DNA of 64,000 bases from assembly GCA_051000815.1 (NCBI GenBank), contig JBPCNX010000092.1:1-64000 (forward strand), written 5' to 3'. The number at the start of each line of letters is the position of its first letter. Positions within the stretch are counted from its first letter, which is position 1. The stretch comes from PSRF01 sp051000815 (GTDB lineage: Bacteria > Acidobacteriota > Blastocatellia > Pyrinomonadales > Pyrinomonadaceae). Position numbers and translations under genes: made by a program. The notes under the pieces are model-generated. The model ran no database searches. It was not told the DNA's origin and was given only the letters and a program-made list of their open reading frames with translations. Shown here piece after piece: positions 1 through 8,580 of the stretch.

Positions 1-90
1 CGCCCACCTCCCTCTCTGCTGTGTTACAGCCCCGCCCGTCTCCCCCTTCCGTTGACCGACGTCTGAGTCCCCCCCGACCCTACCCCTTCA

Positions 91-166
91 CGGTACTGAC
101 TGTTTTGCCACTGTGTTGAGCGACGGTGGAGGTGACCCAACGCTGAGTGGGTCGCAGTCAGTACCG
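91..166. repeat. Inverted repeat with GTCAGTACC core
   Basis: Bases 91-102 (CGGTACTGACTG) are repeated in inverted orientation at 155-166. The right half continues as GTCAGTACC, two bases, then ACGCGGTAGCG, a core that recurs in the 63-bp array near 4 kb, in both MITE-like elements at 8.3 and 9.2 kb, and near 24.2 kb. No gene is visible in 1-353. A short frame on the minus strand here only translates the repeat. Confidence 0.7.
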
Positions 167-353
167 TCACGCGGTAGCGTTGCGTGTTGCCGCCAAGTCG
201 CCCGGAAGACACAAGTGTTCGTTCTAACGGTAGTGTTTTAAGATCAATCCGCTAAAATCCGTATTTATCCCCGGCCAACAGAAGACAGGCGACCAAACGC
301 TCAATTAGCAACCAGATGCACCACACCAAACGCGCCAGGAAGGAGACCCATAG

Positions 354-1547
354 ATGAGAATCATTCTCGGCTGTTTTTTCGCGCTCGCGCTAATGGCACC
401 GACGCCTGCTTTGTCGCAAGCAGCACCAAGTCGCTACAAGGTTCCGGCCGTTCGTGATGATGGTTGGAAGACTGCTAATGCCGACGCAGTGGGAGTCGAT
501 TCAACTAAGCTCGCCAACCTGACGACAGCGATTCGTGCCTGGCCAGAACTCGGCGTGCATGCAGTTCTAATCGAACGCCACGGTCAATTAATCTACGAAG
601 AATACTTCGATGGCTTCGATGAAAAATGGGGAACGTCGCTTGGGAAAGTATCTATGACCGTAGAGACGAAGCATGACCTGCGGTCGGTCACCAAGAGTGT
701 CGTGAGCGCGCTCGTTGGCGTCGCACACGGTGAGGGTGCGATCAAATCCCTGGACGAGCCACTCGTTAAGTGGTTCCCCGAGTACCCGGAGCTGGATACA
801 CCGGACCGCCGGCGTGTAACGCTCGCGCACGTGCTGTCTATGACCTCGGGGTTCGAGTGGAACGAAGACATACCCTACAGCGATCCGCGCAATGACGAGA
901 TCCAGATGACACGCCACGAGAAGCCGCTGCTGTATGCACTCTCGCGTCGCTTCGTCGTCGCTCCCGGTTCTGACTTCAACTACAACGGCGGGCTCACTCA
1001 AGTGATGGCTGCGGTCCTCGTACGCGCGACGAGGTCATCGCTCCAGGATTATGCGCGCACAAAACTTTTCGAGCCGTTGGGGATTACTGATGTCGAGTGG
1101 GTGGGAGATCTCGCCGGCATGCCTGCTGCCGCATCCGGACTCCGGTTGCGTGCTCGCGATCTCGCGAGGTTCGGCTCCTTATACCTGCACGGCGGCAGAT
1201 GGAATGGCAAGCAAGTAATTCCCAGTGACTGGGTCGAGCGATCCACACGCCGACAGTTTCGCTTTCCGGCGGGCACCGGAAATAACGCCGGCGCTCAATT
1301 CGGTTACGGATACTTCTGGTGGTACGGCTGTTATCCCTCGGCCGCGGGCATGATCGAAGCGCGCACCGCGATTGGCAACGGGCAGCAGCGGATATTCGTG
1401 CTACCGGGACTCGATATGGTCGTTACGATCTTCGCCGGCCGCTATAACGACTTCACTACTGGAGGGACCCTGGGGTCGCGAATACTTCGCGAACACATAC
1501 TTCCAGCGGTAAAAACCGGCGCACGTCCGGGTTGTCCCGGCGCGTAA
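354..1547 (+). CDS. Secreted serine hydrolase, class C beta-lactamase/PBP-like
   Basis: A 397-residue protein of the serine beta-lactamase-like (class C / esterase EstB) superfamily. Residues 1-22 form a Sec signal peptide ending near ALSQA, so it should act outside the cytoplasm. The nucleophile motif SxxK is SVTK at 111-114 and the second motif is YNG at 210-212 within FNYNGG. The third motif, a basic or His residue before G near the C terminus, is not obvious; GNGQQ near 340 is a possible equivalent. The start has a good ribosome site (GGAAGGAG at 338-345). It stands alone. The family includes esterases, D-aminopeptidases and amide hydrolases, so the substrate cannot be named. Confidence 0.85.
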   Translation: MRIILGCFFALALMAPTPALSQAAPSRYKVPAVRDDGWKTANADAVGVDSTKLANLTTAIRAWPELGVHAVLIERHGQLIYEEYFDGFDEKWGTSLGKVSMTVETKHDLRSVTKSVVSALVGVAHGEGAIKSLDEPLVKWFPEYPELDTPDRRRVTLAHVLSMTSGFEWNEDIPYSDPRNDEIQMTRHEKPLLYALSRRFVVAPGSDFNYNGGLTQVMAAVLVRATRSSLQDYARTKLFEPLGITDVEWVGDLAGMPAAASGLRLRARDLARFGSLYLHGGRWNGKQVIPSDWVERSTRRQFRFPAGTGNNAGAQFGYGYFWWYGCYPSAAGMIEARTAIGNGQQRIFVLPGLDMVVTIFAGRYNDFTTGGTLGSRILREHILPAVKTGARPGCPGA

Positions 1548-1570
1548 GATGGTTCGACCCTTAGGGCGTT

Positions 1571-1645
1571 AGAGCGGGGGCGACTTGAATCTTCCGATGC
1601 TTAAAGCTAACGACTGCCCCCTTCCCAACCTGCAAATCTGCCCAC
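1571..1645. repeat. Solo end of the 265-bp MITE-like element
   Basis: This 75-bp stretch matches the right end of the elements at 8270 and 9135 (AGCGGGGGCGACTTGAATC, a short variable part, then GACTGCCCCCTTCCCAACC and TGCAAATCTGCCCAC). No matching left end lies upstream, so it is a solo terminus or a remnant. Confidence 0.75.
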
Positions 1646-1681
1646 GTGTTCGATGGCTTCTGTGAATTTTAACGTGTTAGC

Positions 1682-2089
1682 ATGATGAACGTTATGAACT
1701 CTGGCGATGTAATCGGTTTGTCTGTTCTGATTGTTCTTGCTCTGTGTGTCGTCTACGGGCTGCATCGGATCATCAAACCTGTTTCCTATACGAAAGAAGC
1801 GTACGAGAAACGCTTGAAACAAAGTAGCGGCATCGCTGCTGGAGTGATGAACGCTGTGATGTACCCACTTCAAGAGTTGTGGCACCCGAAAGCAGTTGAA
1901 GCTATTCACGTCATCAAAGATCTGCGGCAAGGCTATTATGACTCGCTGCAAGAATCAGGCGACGGACTTGATAATCCGGGATTAGTGATACCTCAAGCGG
2001 AAAGCAAAAAGGGACAGGTTCGAAGCCGCCCAAGGCGCATCAGTAATTTTCTTCAACGTGTCTTGGGAATCTTTCGTCAACGTCGTTGA
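1682..2089 (+). CDS. Hypothetical protein, one N-terminal membrane segment
   Basis: A 135-residue protein that I do not recognise. Residues about 9-30 form one hydrophobic segment ending in YGLHRII, with a soluble, charged remainder on the far side. The C-terminal 30 residues are rich in Arg and Lys (RSRPRRIS, FRQRR). There is no clear Shine-Dalgarno sequence before the ATGATG at 1682, so another start is possible. It stands alone between a solo repeat end and the convergent DUF5694 gene. A membrane-anchored cytoplasmic or envelope protein is all that can be inferred. Confidence 0.55.
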   Translation: MMNVMNSGDVIGLSVLIVLALCVVYGLHRIIKPVSYTKEAYEKRLKQSSGIAAGVMNAVMYPLQELWHPKAVEAIHVIKDLRQGYYDSLQESGDGLDNPGLVIPQAESKKGQVRSRPRRISNFLQRVLGIFRQRR

Positions 2090-2211
2090 CTGAATTGGCG
2101 ATACGGTTCCCCCCAAATTTCAAAACAACCATCGCAATGAGCGCCGCAGGCGCGGCAGAGGTGCGGCGCGATCGAACGCTGAAAGCGTTAGCTAATTCCG
2201 GCCTCAAATAA

Positions 2212-3033
2212 TCATTTCATGAAATCGGCGAGCTTTCGCAGGCGGAAGCTGGGGTCGCTGGCGAAGTTCTGCCGCAGCCACCCCAGGTGGCCGGCGCCGT
2301 AGATCACCAGCACGCGCTCGTTGGGCGAGTCGACGAGCCGTGTGATATTGCTGTAGATCCGCATGTTCCGCCGGAACCAGTCGGAGACAAGGTCGGCCCC
2401 GGCCCAATCGCCGGGCTCACCGAAGTGGGCCTCGCGATAATAGTAACCGACATCCTCCGTGACCTTCGCGTCGGCGTTCATGTACAGCAGCGTCTCGAGC
2501 ACGGTGTGAGACGCGAGGTACTCCCCCTGCGCCTTCACCCTGGTGCCGATCTCGCCCATGATCGCCTCCAGCTCTTTCGAGCGGCCGCTGGCCTTGGCGT
2601 AGTTCACGACGCGCGGCCAGGGAAACTCGCCGTCGGCGTCCACCGGATAGATCGCCTTGTGGCCCAGTTCTTTGGCCAGCCGATATCCGATTTGATCGTT
2701 CTCGTTACGCGAGAGGGTGTGCTTTCCCGCGAGGTAGTCGGCATACTCCTGCCGCCGCTTGCCATACATATCGGCTTCAATCGCTATCTTAGTCGGCTGG
2801 AATCTTTTTAAGACCTCGATGAACTCGGCGATCTCGGCCTGGCGCTTTGGGGCAAGCACATCGTCGGCCGGCATGTTGAAGATGTCGCGCCCCGGATTCG
2901 CCATGTGGTAGACCCCGAGCACGAGGACTTCGGCGCGCGCTGCGGGCGGCTTCTCGGTTGTTGCTTGTTGGGCGAATGGGGCGATGGCGCTCACGATTAC
3001 CAGCGCTACTATCAAGATGAATCGGTTCATCAT
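2212..3033 (-). CDS. DUF5694 family protein, secreted, TraB-like
   Basis: The family is recognised from the N-terminal core LVLGVYHMANPG, the following IAIEADM stretch and the C-terminal YGAGHLGWLRQ. These resemble DUF5694 proteins and, more distantly, the TraB/TIKI fold with its GxxH and GAGH motifs. Those could bind metal, but no activity is established. A signal peptide (MNRFILIVALVIVSA) points to export. I chose the start at 3033 (ATGATG) because AGAGGG lies 9 bases upstream; a start at 3066 would add a non-hydrophobic extension before the signal peptide. Length from this start is 273 residues. It stands alone. Confidence 0.75.
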   Translation of the reverse strand: MMNRFILIVALVIVSAIAPFAQQATTEKPPAARAEVLVLGVYHMANPGRDIFNMPADDVLAPKRQAEIAEFIEVLKRFQPTKIAIEADMYGKRRQEYADYLAGKHTLSRNENDQIGYRLAKELGHKAIYPVDADGEFPWPRVVNYAKASGRSKELEAIMGEIGTRVKAQGEYLASHTVLETLLYMNADAKVTEDVGYYYREAHFGEPGDWAGADLVSDWFRRNMRIYSNITRLVDSPNERVLVIYGAGHLGWLRQNFASDPSFRLRKLADFMK

Positions 3034-3066
3034 TTCTTTGTACCCTCTAGTATTGAACTTAATCAT

Positions 3067-3360
3067 TCCACAAAGGTCGAGAATGCAGTCCCGCGTAGCG
3101 GGACGGCTGACATTTCAGTCGTCCGTTTCACGAACTCACCTAATGGAATGGCTCCGAATCCCAGTACTGAAGTTCTGGGTTATTATCAGTCGTCGGCTTC
3201 GCCGACTGTAACAAAGACCTTTTGTGCAAAAAGTAGTGATCTTTCTGAGAATAACGGGCGGAGAAGTTTCGTAAAAATCGGATTGCTTCAACGAATAAAC
3301 ACAGCCGTCCTTGAGTTTGTGGCGGGAAATTTGTGACAAGGATAGCAGCGCCATTCAAGG
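3067..3360. repeat. Gene-free stretch with REP-like hairpins
   Basis: Two short perfect palindromes lie here: GTCCCGC-GTA-GCGGGAC at 3088-3104, and AGTCGTCGGCTTCGCCGACT at 3188-3207. Neither is followed by a convincing T-tract in the direction of the neighbouring genes. Reading frames across the stretch have no family resemblance, so I treat it as repeat-bearing intergenic DNA. Confidence 0.5.
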
Positions 3361-3435
3361 TTGAGCGGGGGCGACCTGAATCTCCCGATCCTTCAAGCTA
3401 ACGACTGCCCCCTTCCCAACCGCAAATCTGCCCAC
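3361..3435. repeat. Second solo end of the MITE-like element
   Basis: Another copy of the right terminus (GAGCGGGGGCGACCTGAATC ... GACTGCCCCCTTCCCAACC, GCAAATCTGCCCAC) without a left partner. It lies directly upstream of the broken VOC gene. Confidence 0.7.
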
Positions 3436-3501
3436 ATCAGTCGCGAGAAGTAATGCATAATTAGTGTTCTGCCTTAAGAACCCGAATGCTAGGGGGAAAT
3501 T

Positions 3502-3873
3502 ATGGAACTGGGAAACTTCTCTGTAAGCTTGGCGGTAAAAGACATCGAGGCGTCGAAAGTCTTTACGAAAAGCTGGGCTTTACAGTTTTCGCAGGAGACC
3601 AAACGCAGGGTTGGCTAATTATGAAGAATGGCGACCACAATATTGGTTTGTTTCAAGGGATGTTCGATAAAAACATTCTCACCTTCAACCCGGGCTGGAA
3701 TAGCGATGCTCAGCCACTCAGGCAAGTTCACTGACGTTCGAGAGTTGCAGCGCCAGCTGAAAGCGAGTGGCGTAGAGATGATTACAGAAGCAGACGAAAG
3801 CTCTACGGGCCCGGCCAGCTTTATGATCGCCGATCCGGATGGATACACGATCCTGGTAGATCAACATGTGTAG
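3502..3873 (+). pseudogene. VOC/glyoxalase-like gene broken by two compensating frameshifts
   Basis: Read from the ATG at 3502 (ribosome site AGGGGGA at 3491-3497) the protein begins MELGNFSVSLAVKDIEASKVF. It then leaves frame: the expected FYEKLGF continues in the next frame, as if one T were lost in the run near 3560. That frame runs through GWLIMKNGDHNIGLFQ to DAQPL near 3713. The original frame then resumes with GKFTDVRELQRQLKASG and ends ADPDGYTILVDQHV. Pieced together, about 124 residues give a complete single-module vicinal-oxygen-chelate (glyoxalase/bleomycin-resistance) protein. The original frame has a TAA near 3618, so the gene as printed cannot make it. Real decay or sequencing indels are both possible. 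Confidence 0.75.
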
Positions 3874-3923
3874 GCCGGGGTGGTCCGATATGTCACCGTT
3901 GAGTGATGTTTTATGTCGACCTG

Positions 3924-4221
3924 ACGCTACCGAGTTACGGTACTGACTGTTTTGTCACTGTGTTGAGTGACGGGTTCGGTCACCCGACGCTACCGAGTTA
4001 CGGTACTGACTGGGGTCTCCAAGTGTTGAGTGATGCCTTTGGTTGACCCGACGCTACCGAGTTACGGTACTGACTGTTTGCCACTGCGTTGAGTAATGTT
4101 GAAGGTTGACCCGACGCTACCGCGTTACGGTACTGACTGTTTGCCACTGCGTTGAGTAATGTCGAAGGTTGACCCGACGCTACCGCGTTACGGTACTGAC
4201 TGTTTGCCACTGCGTTGAGCA
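3924..4221. repeat. 63-bp tandem repeat array, about 4.7 units
   Basis: Units begin ACGCTACCGMGTTACGGTAC and start at 3924, 3987, 4051, 4114 and 4177. Lengths are 63, 64, 63 and 63 bp, plus a final partial copy; a degraded unit tail precedes 3924. Later units are nearly identical, earlier ones diverge. Each carries the GTCAGTACC/GCGGTAGCG core on the minus strand. Since 63 is a multiple of 3, the minus strand keeps an open frame with a 21-residue period, which I regard as a by-product. The last unit runs into the 3' end of the oxidoreductase gene and supplies its stop codon. Confidence 0.9.
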
Positions 4222-6584
4222 GTGTCCTCCGGCGCGTATGCTTCGACAGCTACCCAGGTGCCATTGAAGGCTGCGGTCCCGCAAAGAGCGTCGATGGTTT
4301 GATTATCCGTTATGTCGTTGATGCTCTCGCCGGCGTGTTGTTGAGCTACCTCTAATTGAATTCCCAGCCGAACATGGCCCCACCCATGCGGAATGCTAAC
4401 CACCCCGGGCATCATCTCGTCGGATATGTCGATCGGCACTTCGATGGATCCTACTCTTGATCGCACCGAGACCGTTTGGCCTGGTTTCAGATCGCGATGC
4501 GCAGCGTCTGTCGGGTGCATGAGAATTGTGCATCGAGGCTTACCCCTGAGTAATCTTTGGCTGTTATGCATCCAGGAGTTGTTGCTACGAAGCTGTCGTC
4601 GGCCAATCAACAGCAGATGACCATTGGCATGATGCGATGCGCCGAATGATGAGGGGGAAGAAGGGGGAACAGGGGAAGAGGGCAACAAAGGTTTGCGGGC
4701 GGGACGCCCGGGATCCCAGTCAAGGTGATGCGAGTCACCAAGTAATGAAGCTGTGCGGGCGGGACGCCCGCGGTCCCAGTCAAGCAATTTCGCCTTCACA
4801 CGTTCGACATCTTTGACCAGGACTTCCGGCGCTAACTCAATGCGTTTGTCAGCAGTACGCAGCCGATCAGGTAGGCAGGAAGACAACGGGCCGAGATCTA
4901 TTCCGTGCACAGCTGCTTTGAGTTTTCGTAGAGTCAAACCTTTCGAAAAAGGATTCACCTTAGCGCCGTAAGGTCCAAAGCGTAAACCCAGGGCAAGAAT
5001 TCTTTCAGGCCCGAAGAATCGCTTGATAAACTCTCGCTTGACACGTCCCAACAGACCTTCGTGCTCCATACGTGTTTGCAGTTCGATAAAGATCTCCCAG
5101 TCGTGACGCGTCTCACCGTCTGGTTGAAATAAAGCAGGTGAGAACTTCGTCGTGTTACGGACTGCAAGGAGATGAAAGGCCACGTCATAGTGGGCACGTT
5201 CGAGCGAAGAGCTGGGAGGTAAGATGATGTGCGCGTGCCTTGTCGTCTCATTGATGTAAGGATCGATCGAGACCATGAACTCAAGGGCGGTTAACGCTCG
5301 ATCCAGCTCACGGCCGTTGGGCGTCGATAGCACGGGGTTTCCGGCGGAAGTTACGAGGGCCTTAATCTGGCCCGCACCTTCGGTCAAGATCTCTTCAGCA
5401 AGCGTTACCACCGGGAGCTCTCCGGTAAATTCAGGTAGCTTTCGCACTCGGCTGTGCCAGCGGCCAAAACTACCGCGCGGCGACAAGGACTGTGGTGCTG
5501 TGATGGGATCAAATGCGGGAAGCGTGAACATGACGCCGCCAGGCCGATCTAAATTCCCAGTCACAATATTCAAGACATTAATCAACCACTGGCAAACGCC
5601 GCCGAACTCCTGCGTGCTGACACCGATTCTTCCATAACAGACAGCGGATTCCGCGGCAGCAAACTCTCTCGCGAGGAGGCGTATTTGATCGGAGTCAATT
5701 CCGGTAATTGATGCCACTTTCGCGGGAGGGAATTCGGCCACAAGATTGCGGATTGTTTCCACGCCTTTAGTAGAAGCAGCGAGCGGCCCGAGTCGCGTTA
5801 GCCCTTCATCGAAGAGGACATGAAGTAGCGCGAGGAGCAGTAGGACGTCGGTACCGGGTTTTATGAACAAATGCCGGTCGGCCAAGCGGGCGGTTTCCGT
5901 GAAACGCGGATCGATGAGTATTACTTTGCCGCCGCGCTCGCGAATTTCTCGTAGCCTTCGACTCATACCAGGAGCAGTCATCAGGCTGCCATTTGAGACT
6001 GCTGGATTAGCCCCGAGGATCAGAAAAAAGTTTGTGCGGTCAAGATCAGGGATTGGGAGAAGGAGTTGGTGACCGAACATGAAGTACGCGCATAAGTGAT
6101 GCGCCAGTTGGTCGACAGAGGTTGCGGAAAACCTGTTCCGCGTATGCAGGCTCCGGATAAAGCCTGGCGCGAATAACATAGCGCCATAGTTATGAACGGT
6201 GGGATTGCCAAGGTAAGTTGCGAGGGAATTCCTTCCGTACTTCGCGTGAATGCGCTTGAGCTTGTGGGCTACTTCGTCAAAGGCTTCGTCCCATCCGAGC
6301 CGTTGCCAGCCGTGAGGAGTACGGCGCACGGGGTACTTCAGCCGGTCATTATCGTAGTGAAGATCTCCCAAGGCAGCGGCCTTCGGGCAGATGTAACCGC
6401 GGCTGAAAGGGTCGTCTTTGTCACCGCGAATGTCTAACCAGTTTCGAGTTTCGAGTTCCGAGTTTCGAGTTTTTTCATCCGCAGGATCGCGGAGCGGATT
6501 TTGAACAGTGATTTCGATGCCGCATATCGCTTCGCAAAGATTGCAGGCGCGATAATGGGGGGATCTGTTGTCGGCGGTTCTCAT
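4188..6584 (-). CDS. Molybdopterin-dependent oxidoreductase with in-frame repeats
   Basis: A 798-residue member of the formate dehydrogenase/DMSO reductase superfamily. The N-terminal [4Fe-4S] motif is C14-x2-C17-x3-C21, with the last Cys at C66. Cofactor-domain signatures follow (SVDQ, ILGANPAVSNGS, VILIDPRFTETA), and the C-terminal dinucleotide-binding domain includes IGRRQLRSNNSWMHN. There is no twin-arginine signal, so it is probably cytoplasmic. Residues 36-49 (TRNSELETRNW) come from a heptad repeat and stretch the C21-C66 spacing. Residues about 601-640 contain two copies of a GC palindrome reading WDxGRPAR plus Pro/Ser filler. The last 11 residues and the stop come from the 63-bp array. 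Core motifs look intact. No partner subunits or chaperone are adjacent, and the substrate is unknown. Confidence 0.85.
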   Translation of the reverse strand: MRTADNRSPHYRACNLCEAICGIEITVQNPLRDPADEKTRNSELETRNWLDIRGDKDDPFSRGYICPKAAALGDLHYDNDRLKYPVRRTPHGWQRLGWDEAFDEVAHKLKRIHAKYGRNSLATYLGNPTVHNYGAMLFAPGFIRSLHTRNRFSATSVDQLAHHLCAYFMFGHQLLLPIPDLDRTNFFLILGANPAVSNGSLMTAPGMSRRLREIRERGGKVILIDPRFTETARLADRHLFIKPGTDVLLLLALLHVLFDEGLTRLGPLAASTKGVETIRNLVAEFPPAKVASITGIDSDQIRLLAREFAAAESAVCYGRIGVSTQEFGGVCQWLINVLNIVTGNLDRPGGVMFTLPAFDPITAPQSLSPRGSFGRWHSRVRKLPEFTGELPVVTLAEEILTEGAGQIKALVTSAGNPVLSTPNGRELDRALTALEFMVSIDPYINETTRHAHIILPPSSSLERAHYDVAFHLLAVRNTTKFSPALFQPDGETRHDWEIFIELQTRMEHEGLLGRVKREFIKRFFGPERILALGLRFGPYGAKVNPFSKGLTLRKLKAAVHGIDLGPLSSCLPDRLRTADKRIELAPEVLVKDVERVKAKLLDWDRGRPARTASLLGDSHHLDWDPGRPARKPLLPSSPVPPSSPSSFGASHHANGHLLLIGRRQLRSNNSWMHNSQRLLRGKPRCTILMHPTDAAHRDLKPGQTVSVRSRVGSIEVPIDISDEMMPGVVSIPHGWGHVRLGIQLEVAQQHAGESINDITDNQTIDALCGTAAFNGTWVAVEAYAPEDTAQRSGKQSVP
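4694..4784. repeat. Two GC-palindrome repeats inside a coding sequence
   Basis: Near-identical 31-bp copies lie at 4694-4724 and 4754-4784 (TGCGGGCGGGACGCCCG then SGRTCCCAGTCAAG), 60 bp apart. A related copy is intergenic at 19203-19231. Both copies are translated within the molybdopterin oxidoreductase as WDxGRPAR. Confidence 0.85.
6441..6475. repeat. Heptad repeat (GTTTCGA family) inside a coding sequence
   Basis: Five consecutive 7-mers (GTTTCGA, GTTTCGA, GTTCCGA, GTTTCGA, GTTTTTT). On the minus strand they are read as TRNSELETRN, within residues 36-49 of the oxidoreductase. The same family occurs between genes at 21508, 23896, 54350 and 57349. Confidence 0.85.
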
Positions 6585-6623
6585 GGCAGGAATTTTGAAC
6601 GCTTGGTGAGCTTAGCATCGCGT

Positions 6624-6745
6624 AAAAGGGGAAAAGGGTAAAGGGAAACGGAGAAAGGTCGGGCTAGCGGGGATAAGCGGCGGGCGGTTAGCAGTGGGGT
6701 GGATCCGTGGAGAAAATATTCTCCATTTTCCATTTTTCATTTTCT
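6624..6745. repeat. Two heptad tracts and a palindrome upstream of the amidohydrolase
   Basis: Five purine 7-mers occupy 6624-6658 (AAAAGGG, GAAAAGG, GTAAAGG, GAAACGG, AGAAAGG). Three more, CTCCATT, TTCCATT and TTTCATT, occupy 6721-6741. Between them lies a perfect palindrome, GGAGAA-AATA-TTCTCC, at 6709-6724. This is most of what the 366-bp gap 6585-6950 holds. The divergent promoters of both flanking genes must lie here, but I cannot assign them. Confidence 0.6.
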
Positions 6746-6950
6746 TGTTCCGAATTAGGTAGCAGGTTTGGGATCATCCAACTAAATATTTGTCCGCAAT
6801 AGCCAAGACGATCCACGAACTGACACGAAACATTACGGACCCAAGCCTGAAATCGCTTTCGCGTCAGCCCGAATATTCTTTGACCCAGTGCCAGATTTAT
6901 CTTAAAACCAAGTCGTTCTATTCAACCCGTCGGCCCAGGATTCCAATTTT

Positions 6951-8258
6951 ATGAAGCGCATTCCTCTAATCGCCTTCTTTACAATTTCAACTCTGTCGCT
7001 CAGCGCAATCGAAACAACAGGTCAACCAGCGACTGCGAGTAAGAAGACTCCGCAGGAAGTTCCACCTGTGATCGTGCTGCGAGCGGCACGAATGCTCGAC
7101 GTTCAGACTGGCCGAATAGTTTCGCCCGTCGTTGTCGTCATCGAGAAAGATCGCATCAAGAGTATTAATCCTGCCACCGTGCCGGGGGGACAGCGTATCG
7201 ATCTCGGCGACGTTACGCTTTTACCTGGCTTCATCGACATGCACACGCACCTCTCTTTCGATCTCGAGGGGAATTGGTTGCATCGTTCGGTCACTGACAC
7301 TGCTGGCGACAATGCTTTACGGGGTGCGCGTAACGCTCGCAAGACTTTGCTGGCGGGCTTCACCACTGTTCGCGATGTCGGCTCGTCAGACTTCGTAGAC
7401 GTCGCTCTCATGCGAGCCATCGAACAGGATTTTATTCCGGGTCCACGTATGTTTCCGGCGGGTCATTCCATCGGAATAACCGGCGGCCACTGCGATACGA
7501 CCGGTTACATTCCCGGCGTGCGGGAGCGGGGACCGGAGACTGGCATCGCTGATGGGCCTGAAGCCGTGCTCAAGGCGGTGCGTTACCAGATCAAGCACGG
7601 GGCCAAAGTGATAAAGGTTTGCGCAACGGCGGGCGTGCTGTCGCTGGAAGGGCCGGTAGGGGCACAGCAACTCTCTGAAACTGAACTGCGCACAATTGTG
7701 GAGGAGGCGGCGCGGCACGGAGTGAAAGTCGCGGCACATGCCCATGGCACGGAAGGCATCATCGCCGCCGTGAAAGCAGGCGTTGCCTCAATCGAGCACG
7801 GCTCAATTCTCAACGATGAAGCCGTCAGATTAATGAGGGAGCGCGGCACCTACTTAGTACCCACAAGCTATCTGGCTCAGGCCATCCAGCTAGATGCCTT
7901 ACCCCCTCCGATCAGGGCCAAAGCCGAATACGTACTGCCGCGCGCACGTCACAGCCTGCAGCTGGCGATTAAATCTGGAGTCAAGATCGCCTTCGGCACG
8001 GACGCGGCGGTATACCCGCACGGCGACAATGCCAGGGAGTTCGCTGTGCTCGTGGAAAGAGGGATGACTCCCATTGAGGCCATCCGCACCGCAACTGTGA
8101 ACGCCACTGACCTGCTCGGTGTGAGTGATCGAGGCAACATTGCACCGGGGCTATTAGCTGACCTGGTGGCCGTACCCGGTAATCCACTCGACAACATCCG
8201 CGTGCTCGAGGACGTTCGGTTCGTTATGAAGGGCGGGCAGATATATAAGCGCCCGTAG
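6951..8258 (+). CDS. Secreted amidohydrolase, imidazolonepropionase/prolidase-like
   Basis: A 435-residue metal-dependent amidohydrolase. A signal peptide covers about residues 1-25. The metal motif HTH is at 98-100 in DMHTHLSF, and the beta-strand motifs follow in the usual order: CATAGVLS, the AHAHGTEGI His pair, SIEHG, and the metal or catalytic Asp in FGTDAAVYPHG. The C-terminal ATVNATDLLG and GLLADLVAV are typical of the group annotated as imidazolonepropionase-like or Xaa-Pro dipeptidase-like. Many members act on peptides or carbamates, and the true substrate is unknown. It is monocistronic, with a MITE-like element starting 12 bases after its stop. Confidence 0.85.
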   Translation: MKRIPLIAFFTISTLSLSAIETTGQPATASKKTPQEVPPVIVLRAARMLDVQTGRIVSPVVVVIEKDRIKSINPATVPGGQRIDLGDVTLLPGFIDMHTHLSFDLEGNWLHRSVTDTAGDNALRGARNARKTLLAGFTTVRDVGSSDFVDVALMRAIEQDFIPGPRMFPAGHSIGITGGHCDTTGYIPGVRERGPETGIADGPEAVLKAVRYQIKHGAKVIKVCATAGVLSLEGPVGAQQLSETELRTIVEEAARHGVKVAAHAHGTEGIIAAVKAGVASIEHGSILNDEAVRLMRERGTYLVPTSYLAQAIQLDALPPPIRAKAEYVLPRARHSLQLAIKSGVKIAFGTDAAVYPHGDNAREFAVLVERGMTPIEAIRTATVNATDLLGVSDRGNIAPGLLADLVAVPGNPLDNIRVLEDVRFVMKGGQIYKRP

Positions 8259-8269
8259 AAGGCAGGTTC

Positions 8270-8534
8270 GCAGATTTGCAGGTCGGGAAGGGCCAGTCAC
8301 TACATTGCCGATTTCCAATTGCCGATTTTCGATTAGCCCGGTGCGGAATGAGGTCAGTATCACCACGCGGTAGCGGGTGGCCCGATCGAATAGCACTCAG
8401 CCCTCGCGCAATTACAGAGAAGTCGGCGCCATGCTTGATTCGAAGATGAAGTTTGTGAGACCTGAGCGGGGGCGACTTGAACCTTCCGAGACTTCAAGCT
8501 AATGACTGCCCCTTCCCAACTTGCAAAGGTGCCC
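8270..8534. mobile_element. MITE-like element, copy 1
   Basis: About 265 bp with terminal inverted repeats near 30 bp: GCAGATTTGCAGGTCGGGAA at the left, and the reverse complement of CTTCCCAACTTGCAAAGGTG at the right. Inside are four heptads (ATTGCCG, ATTTCCA, ATTGCCG, ATTTTCG) and the GTCAGTATC/CCACGCGGTAGCGGGTGG palindrome. A second copy at 9135-9396 has the same order throughout. No transposase frame is present, so movement would need help from elsewhere. Confidence 0.75.
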
Positions 8535-8580
8535 AGACGCTATCCCGACATGTCGGGATACTGACTTCATGACACTGTGA

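Noticed and set aside
24..212. 62-residue frame on the minus strand
   Set aside because: It translates the GTCAGTACC repeat region, has no ribosome site and no family resemblance.
2287..2811. 174-residue plus-strand frame
   Set aside because: Shadow of the DUF5694 gene; no independent start signal.
3998..4210. 70-residue frame with 21-residue repeats
   Set aside because: It is the minus-strand reading of the 63-bp tandem array; no start signal, and the open frame follows from the unit length being divisible by 3.
3924..4221. CRISPR array
   Set aside because: Units are contiguous 63-mers with no unique spacers, and no cas gene is present.
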